A stretch of 64,000 nucleotides of DNA from REEB95 sp963810055 (GTDB lineage Bacteria > Pseudomonadota > Alphaproteobacteria > ATCC43930 > CGMCC-115725), in assembly GCA_963810055.1 (NCBI GenBank), contig CAWEME010000026.1, positions 29,793 to 93,792 on the forward strand. Direction: 5' to 3'. This document shows, piece by piece, positions 1 through 9,700 of this stretch. Position numbers and translations under genes: made by a program. The notes under the pieces are model-generated. The model had not been told where the DNA came from and ran no database searches. It was given only the letters and a program-made list of their open reading frames with translations. Positions within the stretch are counted from its first letter, which is position 1; each line of letters opens with the position of its first letter.

Positions 1-720
1 GTCGGCCACGTTCTCGGTGGTCGGCACCGCCGCCACCAGTCCGGGATAGCGTTGGGCCAGGCGGGCAACCGCGTCCGCGAAGATCGGCAACAGCCGCTTC
101 ACTTCGCCGCGCCGGCTGCCCGGCAGCACCGCCAGCAGCTTGGCCTCGGCAGCGAGCCCGTGGCGCCGGCGGAATCCCGCGCCGTCGCCCTTGTCCGCGC
201 CCATCTCCACCACCGGATGACCGACATAAGAGCAGGACAATCCCACCGCCTCGAAATAAGGCGGCTCGAAGGGCAACAGCGCCATCAGGTGGTCGTACCA
301 GCGCACCATGCGCCGCGCCCGGCCGGGGCGCCACGCCCACACCATCGGCGCCACGTAATGGATCAAGGGCAAGGTCTCGCCGGCGCGGCGCAGGCGCTGG
401 GCGACGCGCCAATTGAAGCCCGAGCTGTCGATGGTCACCACCGCGTCGGGGCGCAGGCGGCGTATATCGGTCACCGTCCGATCCACCAGTTGCAAGATGC
501 GGCGCGCGCGCGGCAGCACCTCGGCCACGCCCATGATGGCGAGCTCGCCGATGGGCACCAGGCTCGAAAGGCCTTGTTCCGTCATTTGCTCGCCGCCGAT
601 GCCGGCGAAACGCACCTTGCCGCCGGTCTTTTCCTTCAAGGCGCGCATCAGATTGGCGCCGAGCGCGTCGCCCGAAGGCTCGCCGGCAATGAGATAAATC
701 AGCGGACCCTCGCCCGCCAT
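1..720 (-). CDS. lpxB: Lipid-A-disaccharide synthase LpxB domain (partial, cut by window edge)
   Basis: LpxB joins UDP-2,3-diacylglucosamine to lipid X to give the lipid A disaccharide at the inner membrane. The 240 visible residues begin with a typical LpxB N-terminus (YLIAGEPSGD) and include GIGGEQM, the VAPMVWAWRPGR segment and the YVGHPVVE segment of the family. About 150 C-terminal residues lie beyond the left edge. There is no stop codon between this domain and the LpxI coding sequence upstream: the candidate ATG at 720 is in the same frame as the LpxI ATG at 1545, so the two are read as one polypeptide unless translation restarts here. Identity is clear; whether it is a true fusion is not. 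Confidence 0.9.
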   Translation of the reverse strand, partial: MAGEGPLIYLIAGEPSGDALGANLMRALKEKTGGKVRFAGIGGEQMTEQGLSSLVPIGELAIMGVAEVLPRARRILQLVDRTVTDIRRLRPDAVVTIDSSGFNWRVAQRLRRAGETLPLIHYVAPMVWAWRPGRARRMVRWYDHLMALLPFEPPYFEAVGLSCSYVGHPVVEMGADKGDGAGFRRRHGLAAEAKLLAVLPGSRRGEVKRLLPIFADAVARLAQRYPGLVAAVPTTENVAD

Positions 721-1545
721 CGCGCCCGAGGCCGCCACGCCCACCACGAAAATCCCGGCGCGATCGGCGGAGGCCGCTATGGCGGCGCGGTCGATCAGCA
801 ACGTCGCATCGGCTTCGACCGCGATGCCGCGCAGGCCCGCTTCCGCCGCCTCTTCGACCGTGTTGGGGCCGATGGCGGGCAGATCGGCGCGGCGTTCCTG
901 CCCGGGCTTGGCCGCCTTGACCAGCACGCCGCCCGGGCCGGGACGCTTGAGAGTCTTGACGCGGGCGAGAAGCGCGTCGGTGCCGGCCTGGTCCTCGGCC
1001 GCCAGCACTTCGCCTCGCCGCACCACCACCGCCTGGCCTTGGTCGCGCGCGCCCAGCTTGCGCGCCTCCCGCATGCCGAGCGCGATATCGGCCTCGTCCG
1101 CCTTGTCCGGCCCGAGCCGGCCCAGGCGCCCCAAAGGCGCGAGCGCGCTTTTGAGAATGCTTTCGGCGCCGACGACGTGGAAGCCCTCGGTTTCGAGCGC
1201 CTTGATGACGGAGCGCAGCAGGCCGTCGTCGCCCAACGCCTTCAAGCCGATGGCGAGGTAGAATTTGACCGCGCGCCAATCCGGCCACAATCCCCAGGGC
1301 GAAGGCCGGCGCACGCCCCCGGCCAGGACCAGCTCGCCGACGCCGTTGGCGCGCAGCAGCCGCAGCCCTTCGCCGCCCTGGCCGACCCGGATCCAGGCAT
1401 GGGGCACCTCCGCCACCAAGGCGGGATCGGCGGCGCCCTTCAGCGCCAGCACGAAAAAGGGCCGGTTCTCGGCGCGGCAGGCGGCGATGAGACGCGCGGG
1501 CAGCTCGCCGGATCCGGCGACGATGCCGAGTTTAGCCGCCGCCAT
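721..1545 (-). CDS. lpxI: UDP-2,3-diacylglucosamine pyrophosphatase LpxI, open into LpxB
   Basis: LpxI (DUF1009) hydrolyses UDP-2,3-diacylglucosamine to lipid X, and replaces LpxH in alphaproteobacteria. My translation of the minus strand starts MAAAKLGIVAGSGELPARLI, the usual family opening, and contains the conserved PAIGPNTVEEAA stretch near residue 220 and a hydrophobic GIFVVGV end near residue 270. That gives 275 residues, about the family length, followed directly and in frame by LpxB. The ATG at 1545 overlaps the end of lpxA by 14 bases, which suggests translational coupling. The order lpxD-fabZ-lpxA-lpxI-lpxB is standard. The absence of a stop before lpxB is the odd feature. Confidence 0.9.
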
Positions 1546-2335
1546 TGGCCTTGGGCTGGCATAGGCCGCGGATCGATTCGGCGCTGGCGAAATCGATCAT
1601 CTCGCGCACCGGCCCGACATCGGGGAATTGCTTCGCCGCCTGTTCGAGGCGCTTGGCGAAAGTCCCGTTCTCGGTCCCGAACAGCATCTGATAAGCCGCG
1701 CGCAGCGACTGGATCTCCTCGCGCGAGAAGCCGTGACGCTGCAAGCCCACGATGTTCAGGCCCGAAAGCCGCGCCCGGTCGCCCACCGCCGAGCCGAAGG
1801 GGATGACGTCGCGCTCGACCCCGGTGACGCCGCCGACCATGGCGTGGCGGCCGATGCGCACGAACTGATGCACCGCGCTCAATCCGCCGAACATGGCGTA
1901 ATCGTCGATGCGGACATGGCCGGCCAGCGTCGCGTTGTTGGCCATGATGACGTTATTGCCGAGGATGCAGTCATGCGCCACATGCACGCCGACCATGAAC
2001 AGGCAGCCATCGCCCACCTTGGTCACCATGCCGCCGCCGCTGGTGCCGGGATTCATGGTCACATGTTCGCGGATGACGTTGTTGCGGCCGATGACCAGGC
2101 GGGATTCCTCGCCCTTGTATTTCAAGTCCTGCGGCTGATGGCCGATGGAGGCGAAGGGGAAGATGCGCGTGCCTTCGCCCACGCTCGTGCGCCCCGAAAC
2201 CGCGACATGCGAGATCAGCTCGACCTTCTCGCCCAGTTCGACCTTCGGCCCCACCACGCAATAGGGTCCGATCTTAGCCGAAGGGGCGACGCTGGCTCCC
2301 GGCTCGACGATGGCCGTGGGATGAATCTGCGGCAT
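1532..2335 (-). CDS. lpxA: Acyl-ACP--UDP-N-acetylglucosamine O-acyltransferase LpxA
   Basis: This is the first enzyme of lipid A synthesis; it moves a 3-hydroxyacyl chain from acyl carrier protein to the 3-OH of UDP-GlcNAc in the cytoplasm. The 267 residues are a left-handed beta-helix of hexapeptide repeats (IHPTAIVEPGASVAPSAKIG at the start) with the helical C-terminal domain. The catalytic histidine is H121 in VHVAHDC, followed by the signature NATLAGHV and AVHQFVRIG. Length matches the family (about 262). It starts 10 bases after the fabZ stop and overlaps lpxI, so it is inside the lpx operon. Confidence 0.97.
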   Translation of the reverse strand: MPQIHPTAIVEPGASVAPSAKIGPYCVVGPKVELGEKVELISHVAVSGRTSVGEGTRIFPFASIGHQPQDLKYKGEESRLVIGRNNVIREHVTMNPGTSGGGMVTKVGDGCLFMVGVHVAHDCILGNNVIMANNATLAGHVRIDDYAMFGGLSAVHQFVRIGRHAMVGGVTGVERDVIPFGSAVGDRARLSGLNIVGLQRHGFSREEIQSLRAAYQMLFGTENGTFAKRLEQAAKQFPDVGPVREMIDFASAESIRGLCQPKANGGG

Positions 2336-2345
2336 GGGATGAAAC

Positions 2346-2813
2346 TCAGTTGTCCAGGATCATGGCGGCGAAGGTGGCCTCGGCGCAAAGCTTGCCGTCG
2401 ACTTTGGCCTGGCTGTCGAATTTCCACACATTGCCGCGGTGACGCTGGCAATTGACGTGGACATAAAGCGTTTCCCCGGGAACCACCGGCCGGCGGAAGC
2501 GCGCCTTGTCCACGCTCATAAAATAAACCAGCTTGCCTTCGGAGGCCGGGCCGAGGGTGTGCACCACCAGAACCGCCGCGGTCTGGGCCATCGCCTCGAT
2601 GATGAGCACGCCGGGCATGACCGGGCGCTGCGGGAAATGGCCCTTGAAATAGTATTCCTCCGGCGTCACGTGCTTGACGCCGATGACGCTTTCGCCGGCG
2701 CGGGCCTCGATCACCTGGTCGATCATTAGGAACGGGTCGCGATGCGGGATCATCTGCATGATCCGCGCGCGATCCATCTCCACCGGCGTGGTTTTCTGGT
2801 CGGTCGCGTCCAT
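2346..2813 (-). CDS. fabZ: 3-hydroxyacyl-ACP dehydratase FabZ
   Basis: FabZ dehydrates 3-hydroxyacyl-ACP in fatty acid elongation and competes with LpxA and LpxD for the same hydroxyacyl-ACP pool, which explains its place between lpxD and lpxA. The hot-dog fold is evident: catalytic H24 in MIPHRDPFLMID and E73 in GVLIIEAMAQ, with KGHFPQRPVMPG between. I chose the ATG at 2813 (155 residues, MDATDQK) because a longer reading runs back into lpxD, and 155 is the normal family size. It lies 17 bases after the lpxD stop. Confidence 0.97.
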   Translation of the reverse strand: MDATDQKTTPVEMDRARIMQMIPHRDPFLMIDQVIEARAGESVIGVKHVTPEEYYFKGHFPQRPVMPGVLIIEAMAQTAAVLVVHTLGPASEGKLVYFMSVDKARFRRPVVPGETLYVHVNCQRHRGNVWKFDSQAKVDGKLCAEATFAAMILDN

Positions 2814-2830
2814 CGCCTGCCCTGCTCGCC

Positions 2831-3847
2831 CTATTCGTCCCGTTTCTTGGCCAAACGCGCCAACGCCGCCATCTGGCGGAAGAATTCGCGCACCGGAAGC
2901 GACGGCGAGCCCACCACTTTCTCGCCCGGTTCGACGTCGCGCATCACGCCCGCCTGGGCGCCGATCTGCGCGCCCGGGCCGATTGTGAGATGCCCGGCAA
3001 GCCCGCCCTGGCCGCCGATCATCACGAAATCGCCCAGCCGGGTGCTGCCCGATATGCCGACCTGCGCCACCAGCACGCATTGCCGTCCGATCTGGACGTT
3101 GTGCCCGATCTGAACGAGATTATCAATCATCGTGCCCGGGCCGATGACGGTATCGGGACCGGCGCCGCGGTCGATGGTGCTGTTGGCGCCCACCTCCACG
3201 TCGTCGCCGATCACCACCCGGCCCAACTGCGGCACCTTGACGAAGCCCTTGGGGTCGGGGGCGAAGCCGAAACCGTCCTGGCCGATGCGGACGCCGGGAT
3301 AAAGCCTGACGCGATGGCCGACGAGGCAATGGCTCAGGCTCGCATTGGCGCCCACGCGGACATCGTCGCCCAGCACGCAAGCCGCGCCGATGACGGCGTT
3401 GGGGCCGATGTGGCAACGCGCGCCCAACTCGGCGCGCCGGCCGATCACCGCGCCGGCCTCGACGCGGCAGCCGGATCCCAGCTTGGCGCTCTTGTCGATC
3501 GAGGCCTTCGGATCGATGCCCGGCTCGGGACGGGCTTCGGGATAGAAGGCCTGCGCCGCCAGCGCATAAGCGCGGTAAGGCGCGGGCGTCACCAGCAGCG
3601 CGACGGTCTTGGGCGCTTCCTTGGCCAGATCGGGATGGACGAAACAGGCGCCGGCGCGCGTCTTGCGCAAGGCATCCAGGTATTTGCGGTTGTCGAGGAA
3701 GCTCAAGTGATCGGGCCCGGCGGCATCGAGCGGCGCCACGTCCTTCAAGACGATCGCGCCGTCGCCCGCGAGCGTAGCGCCGGTGCGCCGCGCCAATTCG
3801 GCCGCGGTGAAGGGTCCGGCAACGGTGAAGAAGCGCGGATCGGCCAT
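2831..3847 (-). CDS. lpxD: UDP-3-O-(3-hydroxyacyl)glucosamine N-acyltransferase LpxD
   Basis: LpxD adds the second, N-linked hydroxyacyl chain in lipid A synthesis. The 338 residues show an N-terminal uridine-binding domain (roughly 1-100, with HLSFLDNRKY), a long run of hexapeptide repeats (roughly 105-310) and a C-terminal helix (REFFRQMAALARLAKK) that binds ACP. The catalytic histidine sits in NLVQIGHNVQIG, and the DGFGFAPD loop is typical. It follows the Skp-like gene by five bases. Confidence 0.97.
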   Translation of the reverse strand: MADPRFFTVAGPFTAAELARRTGATLAGDGAIVLKDVAPLDAAGPDHLSFLDNRKYLDALRKTRAGACFVHPDLAKEAPKTVALLVTPAPYRAYALAAQAFYPEARPEPGIDPKASIDKSAKLGSGCRVEAGAVIGRRAELGARCHIGPNAVIGAACVLGDDVRVGANASLSHCLVGHRVRLYPGVRIGQDGFGFAPDPKGFVKVPQLGRVVIGDDVEVGANSTIDRGAGPDTVIGPGTMIDNLVQIGHNVQIGRQCVLVAQVGISGSTRLGDFVMIGGQGGLAGHLTIGPGAQIGAQAGVMRDVEPGEKVVGSPSLPVREFFRQMAALARLAKKRDE

Positions 3848-3852
3848 CGCGC

Positions 3853-4455
3853 TTAGGGCTTGGCGGCCGGCGGCGGACCAGCCGGATTGTCGAGCTTGGG
3901 CAGGTTGACCGTCAGCGACGGCAATTTCGCGTCGAGGCGCTTGGTCACTTCCGCGGTGATGTCGAGCCCGTCGGCTTCGAACAGCACAGCGGCGCGGGTG
4001 AGCACCAGGTTCGCTTTGCGCTCGGCAGCGATCGCGGCGATGATCTGCAACGCGGTGTTCTCCACCTTGGTCATCGCGTCATTATAGCTCTGCTGCATCG
4101 CCTGGCGATTGGCCTGGACGCTGTGGTCGAGCGAGTCGAAACGCTGTTGATAGGCGCGCGCCCGGGCGCTGAAGGCGTCGGGGGCGAGCGTTGCGCGCTG
4201 GCGCTCGAGGTCGTCGCGCGTCTTCTGCAATTCGTTCTCCTGGGCCGTGACCGCCTTGGAATAGCCCATCATCGCCTTATCGAGCTGGGCCTGCACGTCC
4301 TTGGCCGCCTTGGCGTCGCGCAGGATCTGGTTGATATCGGCGATGATGATGACCGGCGATGCCGGCTGTTGCGCCACTGCCGTGCCTGCGCAAAAAGCGG
4401 CGGCGAAAGCAAGCAGTAGCCCGAACCAGGCGCGGCGCTTGATTTTAGGCCACAT
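3853..4455 (-). CDS. skp: Periplasmic chaperone of the Skp/OmpH family
   Basis: Skp-type chaperones hold unfolded outer-membrane proteins in the periplasm on their way to BamA. The 200-residue product has a clear signal peptide (GLLLAFAAAFCAGTAVAQ, cleavage near residue 28), then a beta strand (VIIIADINQIL) and a long charged helix region at about 60-140 that would form the coiled-coil tentacles. The Pro/Ala-rich tail is not informative. Its ATG shares a base with the bamA stop (TAATG), so the pair is translationally coupled. Sequence identity to known Skp is only general, as usual for this family. Confidence 0.88.
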   Translation of the reverse strand: MWPKIKRRAWFGLLLAFAAAFCAGTAVAQQPASPVIIIADINQILRDAKAAKDVQAQLDKAMMGYSKAVTAQENELQKTRDDLERQRATLAPDAFSARARAYQQRFDSLDHSVQANRQAMQQSYNDAMTKVENTALQIIAAIAAERKANLVLTRAAVLFEADGLDITAEVTKRLDAKLPSLTVNLPKLDNPAGPPPAAKP

Positions 4456-6855
4456 TAGAATGTCGACCCGAAGCCGACCCTGAACAGGCTCTTCTTGTCC
4501 CAGGTTTGCCGGATGATCGGCTCACCGACATCGAGGCGGATCGGGCCAAAGGGCGATTTCCACGACACGCCGATGCCCGCGGAAACGCGCGGCATCATGG
4601 ATTTTTCGATCGGATTGGCCACGGTGGCGCCGGGCGCGTTGACGTCGAACAGGCTGCCGAAATCGGACCATACGCGGCCGGTCAGCCCGAATTCATGCGG
4701 GAATCCCAGCGGGAAGCCTTGGGTGAGCGAGCCCACGTAATAGACGTTGCCGCCCAACGCGGAGTTCGTGTTCTCGTCGCGCGGGCCGATGCCGCCCGTC
4801 GCGAAGCCGCGCAGATTGTCGCCGCCGACGAAGAAGCGGTCCTCGATCTCCACCGGCTGGCCGATGCCCAGGATGTCGCCCGCCTGCCCGGTGAGGCTCG
4901 CGACCCAATCGGGCGCCCAGGAATGGTACACGCCGCCCGACATCGAGGTGCGGATATAGCGCGCGTCGCCGCCGAGCCCGGCAAAATCGTTGCCCAATTG
5001 CGCGTACCAGCCCGCGGTCGGGTCGGTGGCGTTGTCGCGCTTGTCGTAGAGCAGGCTCTGGCCCACCGCCGAGGTCATGCGCGTGCCCGCCTCCTGCTGG
5101 ACGTAAAGCGAGGCGGCCTGGGTACAGCCATAGGAGCCAAAGAAGGTATTGTTTGAGTTGGTGTTGGCGGCGGTACAGATGTCGTAGATGCGGTCCTGGC
5201 GGATCGTGTATTTCACGGTCTGGCGCAGCGCATCGGTGATCTGATATCCCGCCCTGACGTCGCCGCCCAGCGTGAACTGGCTGAAGCCGGCGAAGTCCTG
5301 GTCGTTGCGCTGGATCACGAACAGGTCGAAGCCGACCGCCAGGTTGCGATCCTCGAAATAGGGATCGGTGAAGCTGATGTTGCCCTGCTGCGAGCGGAAC
5401 GAAGCCATCATGTCGACGCGCAAGTCGTAGCCCTTGCCGAGCAGATTGCGCTCGTGGACGCCGGCGTCGATCAACGGGCCGTCGGTGGTCGAGAAGCCCA
5501 CCCCGAAGGTGAAGTCGCCGGTCGATTTCTCCTCGACATCCACGTTGACCACGGTCTTGTCCGGCGCGCTGCCCTTGACGTTGGTGACGCTCACCTTCTT
5601 GAAGAAGTCGAGGTTCTTGATGCGCTGCTCCGAGCGCTGCATCTGGGTGGTATTGAAGGCGTCGCCCTCGGCGATGCGCATCTCGCGCCGGATCACGGTG
5701 TCGAGCGTGCGCAAATTGCCGTTGATGTCGATGCGCTCGACATAGACGCGCGGGCCTTCCTTGATCACGTAGCTCACGTCGATGGTGCGGTCGGCGGGGT
5801 TGCGGTGCGCCTGCGGCTGGATGTCGACGAAGGCGAAGCCGCGGTTGCCGAGCGCATCGCTCAGAGTCGTGATCGACTTTTCGATCTGGTCGGCGTTGTA
5901 CCAATCGCCTTGGTGGGTGATGAGCAGCGCCTTGAGGCCGGCGGGATCGACTTCGGGCAACTGGTTGGTGAGATCGATCTTGCCGAAACGATAGCGCTCG
6001 CCTTCCTCGACGTTGAAGGTGACCATGAAGCCGTCGCGCGACGGCGTCAGCTCCGCCACCGCCGACAGCACGCGGAAATCGGCGTAACCCTCGGAGAGAT
6101 AGAACTTGCGCAGCAATTCGCGGTCATAGCTGATGCGGTCGGGATCGTAGGTGTCGGCCGAGGTGAGGAACCGCCACCAACGCGATTCCTTGGTTTCGAT
6201 CACGTCGCGCAAGGCGTCGGAATCGAAGCGGTGATTGCCGACGAAGCTGATGCTCTTCACGCCGGTGAAATCGCCCTCGGTGATCTCGAACACCAGATCG
6301 ACCCGGTTCTGCGGAAGCTGGACGATCTTGGGCTCGACCGTGGCGGCGAAGCGGCCGTTGCGGCGGTAGAGGTCCAAGAGCCGCGCGACGTCGCTCTGCA
6401 CCTTCTGGCGGGTATAGACCGTGCGCGGCTTGAGCTGGATTTCCGACAGCAGCGTTTCGTCCTTGAGCTTCTTGTTGCCCTCGAAGGCGATGCGGTTGAT
6501 GACCGGGTTCTCGACCACGTGGACGATGAGCGCGTTGCCCTCGCGCCGGAGCGTCACGTCGGTGAACAGGCCGGTGGCGAACAGGCTCTTCAGCGACTTG
6601 TCGAGGCGATCGGAGTTGAACGCATCGCCCGGCGCCACCTGGAGATAGGAGCGCACGGTCTCGGGCTCGACGCGTTGCGCGCCCTCGATGCGGATCTCCT
6701 CGATGGTGCCGCCGGTCTGCGCCGGTGCGAGCGCGGGCGCGGGCGCCGGTGCGCCGGCGCGGGCGCGGCGCTTGCGCCGAGGCAGGCATCAACGCCGCCG
6801 CGAGCAGGAATGCCGCGATGGCGAGCGCACACGAGGCGCCGGCCGGATTTCGCAA
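4455..6855 (-). CDS. bamA: Outer membrane protein assembly factor BamA (one frameshift near 6740-6770)
   Basis: BamA is the beta-barrel core of the outer-membrane protein insertion machine. The body (4455 to about 6720) carries five POTRA domains and a C-terminal barrel with the GDNLRGF motif, a VRGF-like turn, and a terminal phenylalanine (VGFGSTF). The first POTRA strand (IEEIRIEGAQRVEPETV) lies in the same frame as the body, but the signal peptide (FLLAAALMPASAQA) upstream is in another frame. I place the start at TTG 6855, behind a G-rich ribosome site, because it gives MRNPAGAS plus a good signal peptide. The span is 2401 bases, that is 799 codons plus stop plus one extra base, in a Pro/Ala GC-rich linker prone to error. 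Essential gene, so a sequence error is likely. Confidence 0.92.
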
Positions 6856-6896
6856 TATCCCCCCCCGTCCCAGAATCTCTACCCCTCCACCAGAAC

Positions 6897-8040
6897 TTAG
6901 GAAACCAGGCCCTTCAGGAAATCGATCACCCTCAAATGCACGAGATCGTTCCAGGTGGCGAAGACCATCAGGGTCAACACCAGCGCCAGGCCGAGACGGA
7001 ATCCGTATTCCTGCGCGCGCTGGCCCAGCGGCCGGCCGCGAACGGCTTCCGCGACATAGAACAGCAGATGGCCGCCATCGAGAATGGGAACCGGAAACAG
7101 GTTGATGAGGCCGAGATTGACCGACAACACCGCCATGAACCAAATCATCGCGACCACGCCGCCCTGGGCCACCTCGCCCGACATCTGCGCGATCCTGAGC
7201 GGCCCGCCGATTTCGTCGGCCGGGCGCGCGCCGATGACCATCTGCCACACCGCGGTGAGCGTGCCGGTGGTGAGGTTCGCGGTCTCGGCCGTCGCCTGCC
7301 ACACCGCCTCGGCCGGGTTGCGGCGGAGATAGTTGACGCCGTTGCGCTCGATGCCCAGAAGGCCGAAGGCGTGCTGGTTGCCGAAGCGGTCGGTGACGGT
7401 GGTGATGCGCGGCGTGATGGACAGCGTAAACCGTGCCGTCGCCGCGCTGGACCTCGATGGTCATGGGCGTGCCGGTGTTGAGGCGCACGTCACGCTGCAC
7501 TTCCTCGAAGCGGTCGATGGCATGGCCGTCGATGGCGACGATGGTGTCGCCGGCTTTGAGCCCGCCCGCCTCGGCGGCGCTGCCGGGCTGGATCTGGCCG
7601 ATCTCGGGCGGCGTGAACGGCTCGCCGAATGTCGCGAACAGCAGGCTCAGCGCGACCACGGCGAAGAGAAAATTGGCCGCCGGCCCGGCGACCACCACGG
7701 CGACGCGCTGCATCAGCCGCTTGTGATGGAAGGAAACCGCCTTTTCGGCGTCGCTCATCCGCTCGAGGTTTTCGGCCGAGGGCTGGGAAGCGGGATCGGC
7801 GTCGCCGAACATCTTGACGTAGCCGCCCAGCGGCACGGCGCTGAATTTCCAGCGCGTGCCGACGCGGTCGGTCCAGCCGAAAATCTCAGGGCCAAAGCCG
7901 ATCGAGAAGACTTCGATGCGCACGCCGTTCCACCGCGCCACCAAGTAATGACCGAGCTCGTGAACGAAGACGAGCACCGTCAGCACGATCAGGAAAGGCA
8001 CGATGTAGCCGAGGCCGCCGGTAAAAAAGCCCATACCCAA
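6897..8040 (-). CDS. rseP: Site-2 zinc metalloprotease RseP (one frameshift near 7428)
   Basis: RseP is an inner-membrane protease that cleaves anti-sigma factors and leftover signal peptides. The N-terminal part has a transmembrane segment with the zinc motif HELGH at residues 27-31, and a PDZ domain (AGGLKAGDTIVAIDGHAI). The C-terminal part, in another frame, has the second catalytic motif (NLFPVPILDGGHLLFY) and the last membrane helices. Removing one base in the stretch rendered GDGTVYAV restores GTFTLSITPRITTV and joins the two halves. Total 1144 bases equals 381 codons plus one base. It stands directly before bamA, as in other alphaproteobacteria. Confidence 0.93.
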
Positions 8041-8154
8041 GGAACTCCGATTCGGTCCGAGTCGCCGCTGCGCTTAGATTAGCAAAAATTCGCCGATTCC
8101 AGCGGTTAAAAGCGCGTCATTTTGTCCTGCCTGAAGAAGGGCTTGACGGATGGG

Positions 8155-8976
8155 TCAGCTTCCTGCCAGGCGCCACAGCAGCGGCGACTCGCCGGCGAGT
8201 CGCGCCAGCAAGCCCAAAGCGAGGGCGGCGGCGAGGAGACTGTCGAGCCGGTCGAGCAGCCCGCCATGGCCGGGGATCAGCTGGCCGGCATCCTTGACGC
8301 CGTAATGCCGCTTGGCCAGCGATTCGAGAAGATCGCCCGCCTGGGCCGCGAGCCCCAAGGCGAGACTCACCGGCAGCAGCAGCGCCACCGGCGCGTGGGC
8401 GATCGAAGCCGACGCCACCCCCACCAGCCCGGCCCCGGCCAAGCCGCCGAAAAATCCCGCCCAGGTCTTGTTGGGCGAAAGCCGCGGCGCCAGCTTCGGC
8501 CCGCCGAGGACGCGGCCCAAGGCAAAGGCGGCGATGTCGCTCGCCCAGACCAGCGCCAACAGCCAGAACACGCTCGCCCTCCCGCCCGCGAGATTCGCGA
8601 TCCACAGGAAGGAAGCGGCCGCCAGCGCGAGATAGAACGTGCCCGCCCCCGGCCAGAACGGTTCCTTCCCGCCGCGCATCCGCACCAGCCCCCATACCGC
8701 CAGGCCGCCGATCAGCGCCGCGGCGATGGCCAGCCGGACATGGCCGAAGCCGGAAAAAGCCGCCGCGGCAAACGGCGTCGCCACCATCAACGCGGCCGGA
8801 TAACCCCGGCCGCCCTCCGCCAGCCGCGACCATTCCCAGCCCATGCCCGCGGCCGCCGCCGCCGCCAGCACCGGCAGATATGGTGAGCCCAGCCACACCG
8901 CCGCCAGCGCCAGCGGCGCCAGCACCAACGCGGAGACGATCCGGATCTCGAGGTTGTTGGCGCTAGACGCTGCCAA
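8155..8976 (-). CDS. cdsA: Phosphatidate cytidylyltransferase CdsA
   Basis: CdsA makes CDP-diacylglycerol from phosphatidic acid and CTP, the branch point of phospholipid synthesis. The protein is a chain of hydrophobic helices ending in the family signature: SLAKRHYGVKDAGQLIPGH followed by GGLLDRLDS. The start is uncertain: a TTG at 8976 (LAASSANNLEIRI) overlaps the end of uppS by 14 bases and gives 273 residues, a normal length. Normally dxr would follow it; here rseP follows after 114 bases without a gene. Confidence 0.92.
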   Translation of the reverse strand: MAASSANNLEIRIVSALVLAPLALAAVWLGSPYLPVLAAAAAAGMGWEWSRLAEGGRGYPAALMVATPFAAAAFSGFGHVRLAIAAALIGGLAVWGLVRMRGGKEPFWPGAGTFYLALAAASFLWIANLAGGRASVFWLLALVWASDIAAFALGRVLGGPKLAPRLSPNKTWAGFFGGLAGAGLVGVASASIAHAPVALLLPVSLALGLAAQAGDLLESLAKRHYGVKDAGQLIPGHGGLLDRLDSLLAAALALGLLARLAGESPLLWRLAGS

Positions 8977-9700
8977 CGGAGGCGCCGTAGCGGCGTTCGC
9001 GGCCGTGATAATCGCGCAACGCCCGCTCGAGGTCGTCCTTGGCGAAATCGGGCCACAGGGTCTCGGTGAACACCAGCTCGGCATAGGCGGATTGCCACAG
9101 CAGGAAGTTGCTGATGCGCTGCTCGCCGCTGGTGCGGATCAGCAGGTCGGGATCGGGAATGTCGGCGGTCAGCAGCTTCGCGGCGAAAACCTCCTCGTCG
9201 ATCTGATCCGGCGCGAGCTTGCCGGCCGCGACATCCTCGGCCAGGCGCCGCGCCGCGAGCGCGATCTCGGCGCGGCCGCCATAGTTGAGCGCGATCGACA
9301 GATGGAGGCGCTCGTTGCCGCGCGTCAGGTTTTCGGCGTTGTCGATAAGCGTGACGATGTCGGGCGCGAGCTTGTCGCGCTCGCCGATGATGCGCACACG
9401 CACGCCGTTCTTGTGCAACTCGGCGACCTCGCCGCGCAGGTAATGGCGCAGCAGACCCATGAGGTCGTCGATCTCCCGGGGCGGCCGCTTCCAGTTCTCC
9501 GAGGAGAAGCCGAACAAGGTCAGATACCGGACGCCGAGCTCGATCGACGACGCCACCGCGCGCCGCACCGCCTCGGCCCCGTTCCTGTGGCCGGCGATGC
9601 GCGGCAGTCCGCGCTTCTTGGCCCAACGTCCGTTGCCGTCCATGATGATCGCCACATGCGCCGGCGGCGCCGGACTATGCGATTCCTCGTTCTTCGCCAT
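8963..9700 (-). CDS. uppS: Undecaprenyl diphosphate synthase UppS
   Basis: UppS builds the C55 lipid carrier for peptidoglycan and polysaccharides by cis-prenyl chain elongation. The 245 residues include the catalytic aspartate D21 in IIMDGNGRWAKKRGLPR, the SSENWKRP motif and the C-terminal RTSGEQRISNFLLWQSAY signature. Its ATG overlaps the frr stop by one base (both at 9700), so it is coupled to frr. Confidence 0.97.
   Translation of the reverse strand: MAKNEESHSPAPPAHVAIIMDGNGRWAKKRGLPRIAGHRNGAEAVRRAVASSIELGVRYLTLFGFSSENWKRPPREIDDLMGLLRHYLRGEVAELHKNGVRVRIIGERDKLAPDIVTLIDNAENLTRGNERLHLSIALNYGGRAEIALAARRLAEDVAAGKLAPDQIDEEVFAAKLLTADIPDPDLLIRTSGEQRISNFLLWQSAYAELVFTETLWPDFAKDDLERALRDYHGRERRYGASVGSV

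Noticed and set aside
52..1806. A 584-codon open frame on the plus strand
   Set aside because: It lies antisense to lpxI/lpxB and lpxA, is rich in Arg/Ala/His, and has no recognisable motif. Antisense frames of this size are expected in GC-rich genes; similar ones lie opposite bamA/rseP (5454-7481), tsf/pyrH (10335-12458), rsh (21288-23801), the lapB gene (46179-48356) and metF/fhs (57814-60222).
6124..8040. A 638-codon minus-strand frame that begins as RseP and ends as nonsense over bamA
   Set aside because: The first about 205 residues are RseP; after 7428 the reading leaves the RseP frame and merely passes through the BamA signal peptide in frame. It is a product of the frameshift, not a fusion.
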